Assembly (NCBI GenBank): GCA_017552165.1
Contig: JAFZCF010000112.1
Span: forward strand, 1 to 9,053
Source of the DNA: Clostridia bacterium
GTDB lineage: Bacteria > Bacillota_A > Clostridia > Oscillospirales > CAG-272
Direction: 5' to 3'
DNA: 9,053 bases
Under the pieces are notes generated by a model. That model made no database searches. It was not told the DNA's origin and worked only from the letters and a program-made list of their open reading frames with translations. Both the position numbers and the translations under genes were made by a program. How positions within the stretch are numbered: the stretch's first letter is position 1; each line of letters begins with the position of its first letter. Below, one piece after another: positions 6,681 through 9,053 of the stretch.

Positions 6681-6846
6681 AAGAGGAGGCCACGCCTAAA
6701 CCTTAGCCTCCCTTGTGTAAAGGTAGGCGTGAACCCCAAAGCTCGCTCTGCTCGCTTCGAGGACCCCGCCGCGGTGGGCGTGGAGCGCTCGGATGAGGTG
6801 TTAGCGAACACATAAAACTGTCGAACGGCTTAGGCATTTCTTTCCA

Positions 6847-6921
6847 CCTCATCAGTCCCTACGGGACAGCTTCTCCTCGAGGAGAAGCCAAGAGAGCGTG
6901 CCGCTCTGTGCGTTTCAAGCG
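6847..6921 (-). repeat. Hairpin repeat unit, copy C
   Basis: The inverted partner of copy A and better preserved. On the minus strand, CGCTTGAAACGC is followed by a perfect GAGCG/CGCTC hairpin (6894-6906), the perfect palindrome CTTCTCCTCGAGGAGAAG (6870-6887), GTCCCGTAGGGAC (6855-6867) and TGATGAGG. It begins 7 bases after the TAA of the gene at 6929 and could therefore form the 3' end of that transcript. Confidence 0.8.
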
Positions 6922-6928
6922 TTGGGGG

Positions 6929-7264
6929 TTATTGTTTTTTCTTTTTGTTGATGGAGATCTCGGAGGCGACGGCGTAAACGCCGGCGGCGGCGAGGCACAC
7001 GAGCTCGCACGCGAGGCACCACGCGTCCCTGAATATCATATAAAGCCCCATGCACGCAAAGGCCGCGCAGAGTATCGCGAAAATCACCGCCGACTGTCTG
7101 TAATACGGCTTTTTGTCCATCTTTTCGCGCTCGTCCTTCGACGCCCATATATACGCGTTGTTGAAAAGATATCCCTTTTCCCCGAAATGCCGCGCTGAAA
7201 CGACGCCGAAGAAGGCGGCGATCGCGAACGCGCCGAATATCCAGAGATAATCCCAGAAGCTCAT
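6929..7264 (-). CDS. Small three-helix membrane protein, possibly DUF3784-like
   Basis: A 111-residue hydrophobic protein with three likely transmembrane helices at about 6-24, 58-77 and 83-101. A charged loop, GEKGYLFNNAYIWASKDERE (about 28-47), leads into KMDKKPYYRQS, and the C-terminus is basic (KKKKQ). The layout recalls DUF3784-type small membrane proteins, but I base that on general pattern only. ATG 7264 follows the upstream TRIC-like gene's TGA by a single base, and AAGGG lies about 8 bases upstream inside that gene, so the two are probably translationally coupled. The stop codon is followed within 7 bases by repeat copy C. Function is unknown; the context only suggests a membrane partner or passenger of the channel-type protein. 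Confidence 0.8.
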   Translation of the reverse strand: MSFWDYLWIFGAFAIAAFFGVVSARHFGEKGYLFNNAYIWASKDEREKMDKKPYYRQSAVIFAILCAAFACMGLYMIFRDAWCLACELVCLAAAGVYAVASEISINKKKKQ

Positions 7265-7265
7265 G

Positions 7266-7913
7266 TCAGTTCCCTTCCCCGTGCACCCTCGGCAGGTCCC
7301 ATCTGAACCTCGTCGCGAGGAGGCGCAGCGTTATCATCAGGACCGCGGCGGCCGCCGCGGCTATCATCAGATTCGACGTCAGGATCCTCAGCAGGTAGTA
7401 CAGCGCGCTCCCGAGTATCGACGGGAGGGCGTAAACGTGTTTCCTCAGCACCGATGGCGTGCGGGAGGTCAGGAGGTCCCTGAAGATCCCTCCGCATATA
7501 CCCGTCACCATGCCCGAAACGATTATTATGAACCAGTTCCCGCCGTGCCCCTGGGACACCGCGACCTCGACGCCCGTTATGGACGCCGCCGCGAGCCCTA
7601 CCGCGTCGAAGACGTTGTTGACCGCCTCGAGCCGCCGGCGGAACTTCACGAATTTCTGTTTCAGTATCAGCGCGATTATGAAGACGAGCACCGACACGCC
7701 GAGGGCGGTCACCGGGATCTTCCAGTCCGTGAACGACGTCGGCGGGTGTATGCCGAGGATAAAGTCCCTCAGTATCCCGCCTCCCGTGGCGGTTATCGCG
7801 CCAACGAAGCATACGCCGAAAATATCGAGATTGCCGTCTATCGCGACGAGCGCGCCCGAGACGGCAAACGCGACCGTCCCGACCATCAAAAGGATTTCAA
7901 TAATTATGTCCAT
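7266..7913 (-). CDS. TRIC/UPF0126 (YadS/YicG-type) membrane channel protein
   Basis: A 215-aa integral membrane protein of the UPF0126 family, the prokaryotic relatives of trimeric intracellular cation channels; some members have been described as glycine transporters. The family's internal duplication is visible. The first repeat has AVSGALVAI (17-25) and VGAITATGGGILRDFILG (37-54). The second has FDAVGLAAASITGVEVA (102-118) and GMVTGICGGIFRDLL (134-148). The paired GGGILRD and GGIFRD motifs are the signature, near kinks in the pore-lining helices. About seven helices are expected, and the length is normal (usually 200-220). ATG 7913 has no strong Shine-Dalgarno. It leads a two-gene unit with the gene at 6929. 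Family assignment is firm; the transported substrate (K+, other cation or glycine) cannot be told from sequence. Confidence 0.93.
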   Translation of the reverse strand: MDIIIEILLMVGTVAFAVSGALVAIDGNLDIFGVCFVGAITATGGGILRDFILGIHPPTSFTDWKIPVTALGVSVLVFIIALILKQKFVKFRRRLEAVNNVFDAVGLAAASITGVEVAVSQGHGGNWFIIIVSGMVTGICGGIFRDLLTSRTPSVLRKHVYALPSILGSALYYLLRILTSNLMIAAAAAAVLMITLRLLATRFRWDLPRVHGEGN

Positions 7914-7956
7914 ATCGTACCATGAAAAATCGTGACCCGTACGGCGTCCCGCGCCT

Positions 7957-8026
7957 CAAACGCACAGAGCCGCACGCTCTCTCGGCTTCCCCTTGAGGGG
8001 AAGCTGTCCCGAAGGGACTGATGAGG
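7957..8026 (+). repeat. Hairpin repeat unit, copy D
   Basis: A solitary copy of the unit also found at 6511-6585 and 6847-6921. AAACGCACAGAGC and an imperfect GAGC/GCTC stem come first, then CTTCCCCTTGAGGGGAAG (7986-8003), GTCCCGAAGGGAC (8006-8018) and TGATGAGG. The stem bases differ from copy C in a compensated way (CTTCCCC/GGGGAAG against CTTCTCC/GGAGAAG), which favours conserved pairing. It ends 5 bases from the TAA of the AT-rich gene at 8032 and lies 43 bases upstream of the TRIC-like gene, at the change in base composition. It may serve as a bidirectional 3'-end structure, but there is no U-run typical of an intrinsic terminator. Confidence 0.8.
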
Positions 8027-8031
8027 GCTTG

Positions 8032-8715
8032 TTAAAAAATTGACTTTTCTGCAATGTTTTGCCTAAATTCCAAAGCTTTAATTTCCGAGCAGACTTTCGC
8101 ATCGCATAACCGCACGTTTTTTTCCATTTCTGAAAAAATCTCAATAATTTCTTTGGAAGTTACAGTATCCGAGTTTACAGACAGCACCATTTCCCGTATT
8201 AAATAATTTTTATTTGATTGCTCATGTGCGTCATATCCCATTTTTTTAATAAAATAGCGATGCGGATTAATCGGCAAAGAGTTATCATATTCACATTGAC
8301 AGATAGCAGCATCAATATCATTCCTTTTGCAGACAACATCATATAGCATATCGGCAAATCCATCCCTAGAGCTTTGTGAGTTGCTTGCCAGCCTAATCGT
8401 TTTGTCAAGAGACTCGAGGAACAAGAGACACTTTGAATGAATTTCAGTTAAAAAATCAACCATGACACTTATTCTGTGGCTGAATAAATTTTTTAATCCT
8501 GATATTAAACAAATTGCAATCCCAGTAATTAAGCCCGCAAAGACATTTGAAAGAACAGACGATAGGAATGGCTCGTTATACTTAGTTGCTTTTGAAATAA
8601 TAATTGCAACTACAGCCAAAACAATCAAAATGATTGTTGTAATGAAGTGAGGCAACTTACAAATTTCGAAAAAGGTAGTTAGAGATTCCTTTGCTTTTTT
8701 TAAAAAACGTGTCAT
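8032..8715 (-). CDS. AT-rich two-transmembrane protein of unknown function
   Basis: I do not recognise a family. From ATG 8715 the protein is 227 aa; upstream in-frame GTG (8724) and TTG (8727) codons are possible but less likely, since GGTGAAAG lies just before the ATG. The N-terminus is basic and amphipathic (MTRFLKKAKESLTTFFEICK), followed by two helices at about 25-41 (FITTIILIVLAVVAIIIS) and 54-73 (VLSNVFAGLITGIAICLISG). The remaining ~150 residues are soluble, mostly helical and rich in Lys, Glu, Asp and Cys, ending FRQNIAEKSIF. Two N-terminal helices plus a cytosolic helical domain resemble the general plan of SLATT-type defence effectors and of small sensors, but no motif confirms either. 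Base composition is strongly AT-rich unlike every gene to the left, a sign of horizontal acquisition. A short gene precedes it on the same strand, 81 bases away. Confidence 0.75.
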   Translation of the reverse strand: MTRFLKKAKESLTTFFEICKLPHFITTIILIVLAVVAIIISKATKYNEPFLSSVLSNVFAGLITGIAICLISGLKNLFSHRISVMVDFLTEIHSKCLLFLESLDKTIRLASNSQSSRDGFADMLYDVVCKRNDIDAAICQCEYDNSLPINPHRYFIKKMGYDAHEQSNKNYLIREMVLSVNSDTVTSKEIIEIFSEMEKNVRLCDAKVCSEIKALEFRQNIAEKSIF

Positions 8716-8796
8716 ATCTTTCACCAATCTTTTTTCAAATAACCAACGTGTTTTTACTATCCGTAAGTGAAGCAGGAAGTTATGGATTAAATTGTC

Positions 8797-9053
8797 CTAT
8801 GACTTGTGGGCAATTGCCCCGCTTTTAAAGCGATCCTTTCTGCAATGTTGGCGTATCAACCCGTCTTCGAACTGAATTGTGATGTCATGATATCCGTAAT
8901 CCTCAATGACTGTAGCTATCATCCCGCAATTCATCATATTGGAACGTCCAACCCACGATGTTGTTTCTCTTCTTTTTGCAGGCTTTTCAATCCGTTTTCC
9001 AATTCCGCACTGAGGACATAGATTCTTGGCCAAGGACTTGTATTTTACAATAG
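8797..9053 (-). CDS. Small zinc-ribbon-like protein, N-terminus cut by window edge
   Basis: The frame is open from the right edge to a TAG at 8797-8799. It contains a TTG (9033) that could be a start, but upstream codons continue without stop (reading roughly VKYKS before LAKNLCPQCG), so the gene probably begins outside. Visible features are CPQCG, half of a zinc ribbon or knuckle, then a basic linker (KRIEKPAKRRE), then a compact domain with MNCGMIATVIEDY, DITIQFEDG and QHCRKDRFKSGAI. I recall the MNCG...I-QFEDG...F--G-I pattern from small uncharacterised Firmicutes proteins, sometimes repeated within longer proteins, but I cannot name a function. The composition is AT-rich like the gene at 8032, and both probably belong to the same acquired segment. 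Nucleic-acid binding is plausible from the zinc motif and basic linker, not shown. Confidence 0.65.
   Translation of the reverse strand, partial: IVKYKSLAKNLCPQCGIGKRIEKPAKRRETTSWVGRSNMMNCGMIATVIEDYGYHDITIQFEDGLIRQHCRKDRFKSGAIAHKS

Larger units (their letters stand above)
6511..6921. repeat. 411-bp composite palindromic repeat element (MITE-like)
   Basis: The ends are a perfect 12-bp inverted repeat, CGCTTGAAACGC (6511-6522 and 6910-6921). Inside, arms 6540-6643 and 6790-6892 are about 104 bases each and roughly 90% complementary, with one indel. The interior 6644-6789 carries further hairpins: GTCGGC/GCCGAC (6643-6657), CCTTCCCCT/AGGGGAAGG (6659-6679) and GCCTCCCTT/AAGGTAGGC (6706-6728, one mismatch). 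There is no convincing coding frame and no transposase. I saw no clear target-site duplication. It fills most of the ~475-bp gap between the RnfC promoter and the gene at 6929, and its right end lies 7 bases past that gene's stop codon. It is either a non-autonomous mobile element or nested insertions of one short hairpin repeat. Confidence 0.8.

Noticed and set aside
6430..6811. Short frames across the composite repeat
   Set aside because: About 60 codons each on both strands, built from hairpin sequence, without ribosome binding sites or protein-like composition.
6540..6892. CRISPR array or structured non-coding RNA gene
   Set aside because: Repeats are inverted, few and unevenly spaced, with no unique spacers and no cas genes, so not CRISPR. 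A known RNA family could not be recognised; it is kept as a repeat.
7957..8026. Classical intrinsic terminator at repeat copy D
   Set aside because: Stable stems are present, but neither strand has a T-run immediately after a stem, so only a possible 3'-end role is suggested.
8716..8796. Promoter for the two-helix membrane protein gene
   Set aside because: The gap is AT-rich, but no pair of boxes with proper spacing stands out; the gene may be transcribed from beyond the right edge.

Overview
The window looks like a chromosomal piece of a GC-rich Clostridia-type bacterium (Bacillota), possibly an uncultured gut lineage. I infer this from the RecG, IspD, IspF and Rpe sequences, the Shine-Dalgarno-led start sites, the Rnf-type proteins, and hairpin repeats of a kind I recall from gut clostridia. 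No marker gene here fixes the species. Most of the window is strongly GC-rich with GC-rich third codon positions. The last kilobase is clearly AT-rich.

Layout: (1) Positions 1-4011, minus strand, hold a four-gene set read as recG, ispD, ispF, rpe. The last three are tightly packed (11-bp and ATGA overlaps). rpe runs off the left edge. The set joins a replication-fork helicase with two MEP-pathway isoprenoid enzymes and a pentose-phosphate epimerase. A 9-bp tandem repeat fills the recG-ispD gap. (2) Positions 4022-4367, plus strand, hold a small single-pass membrane protein with its own near-consensus promoter, transcribed away from recG. (3) Positions 4254-6452, minus strand, hold a promoter and two overlapping genes resembling RnfC and RnfD. 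Both appear to have lost their flavin-site motifs, and no other Rnf subunit is present. The 3' end of the RnfD-like gene is read antisense through the end of the small membrane-protein gene. (4) Positions 6453-6928 are non-coding and mostly occupied by a 411-bp composite palindromic repeat with perfect 12-bp terminal inverted repeats. (5) Positions 6929-7913, minus strand, hold a two-gene unit: a TRIC/UPF0126 channel-type protein and a small three-helix membrane protein possibly related to DUF3784. (6) Positions 7957-8026 hold another copy of the repeat unit, at the composition break. (7) Positions 8032-9053, minus strand, AT-rich, hold a two-helix membrane protein of unknown function and the 3' part of a small zinc-ribbon-like protein that runs off the right edge. 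This part looks horizontally acquired.

The best candidate for something undescribed is the isolated RnfC/RnfD-like pair. It keeps two 4Fe-4S clusters and the membrane scaffold but lacks the recognisable FMN/NADH and covalent-flavin signatures. The nested hairpin repeat family and the overprinted acidic tail of the RnfD-like protein come next.
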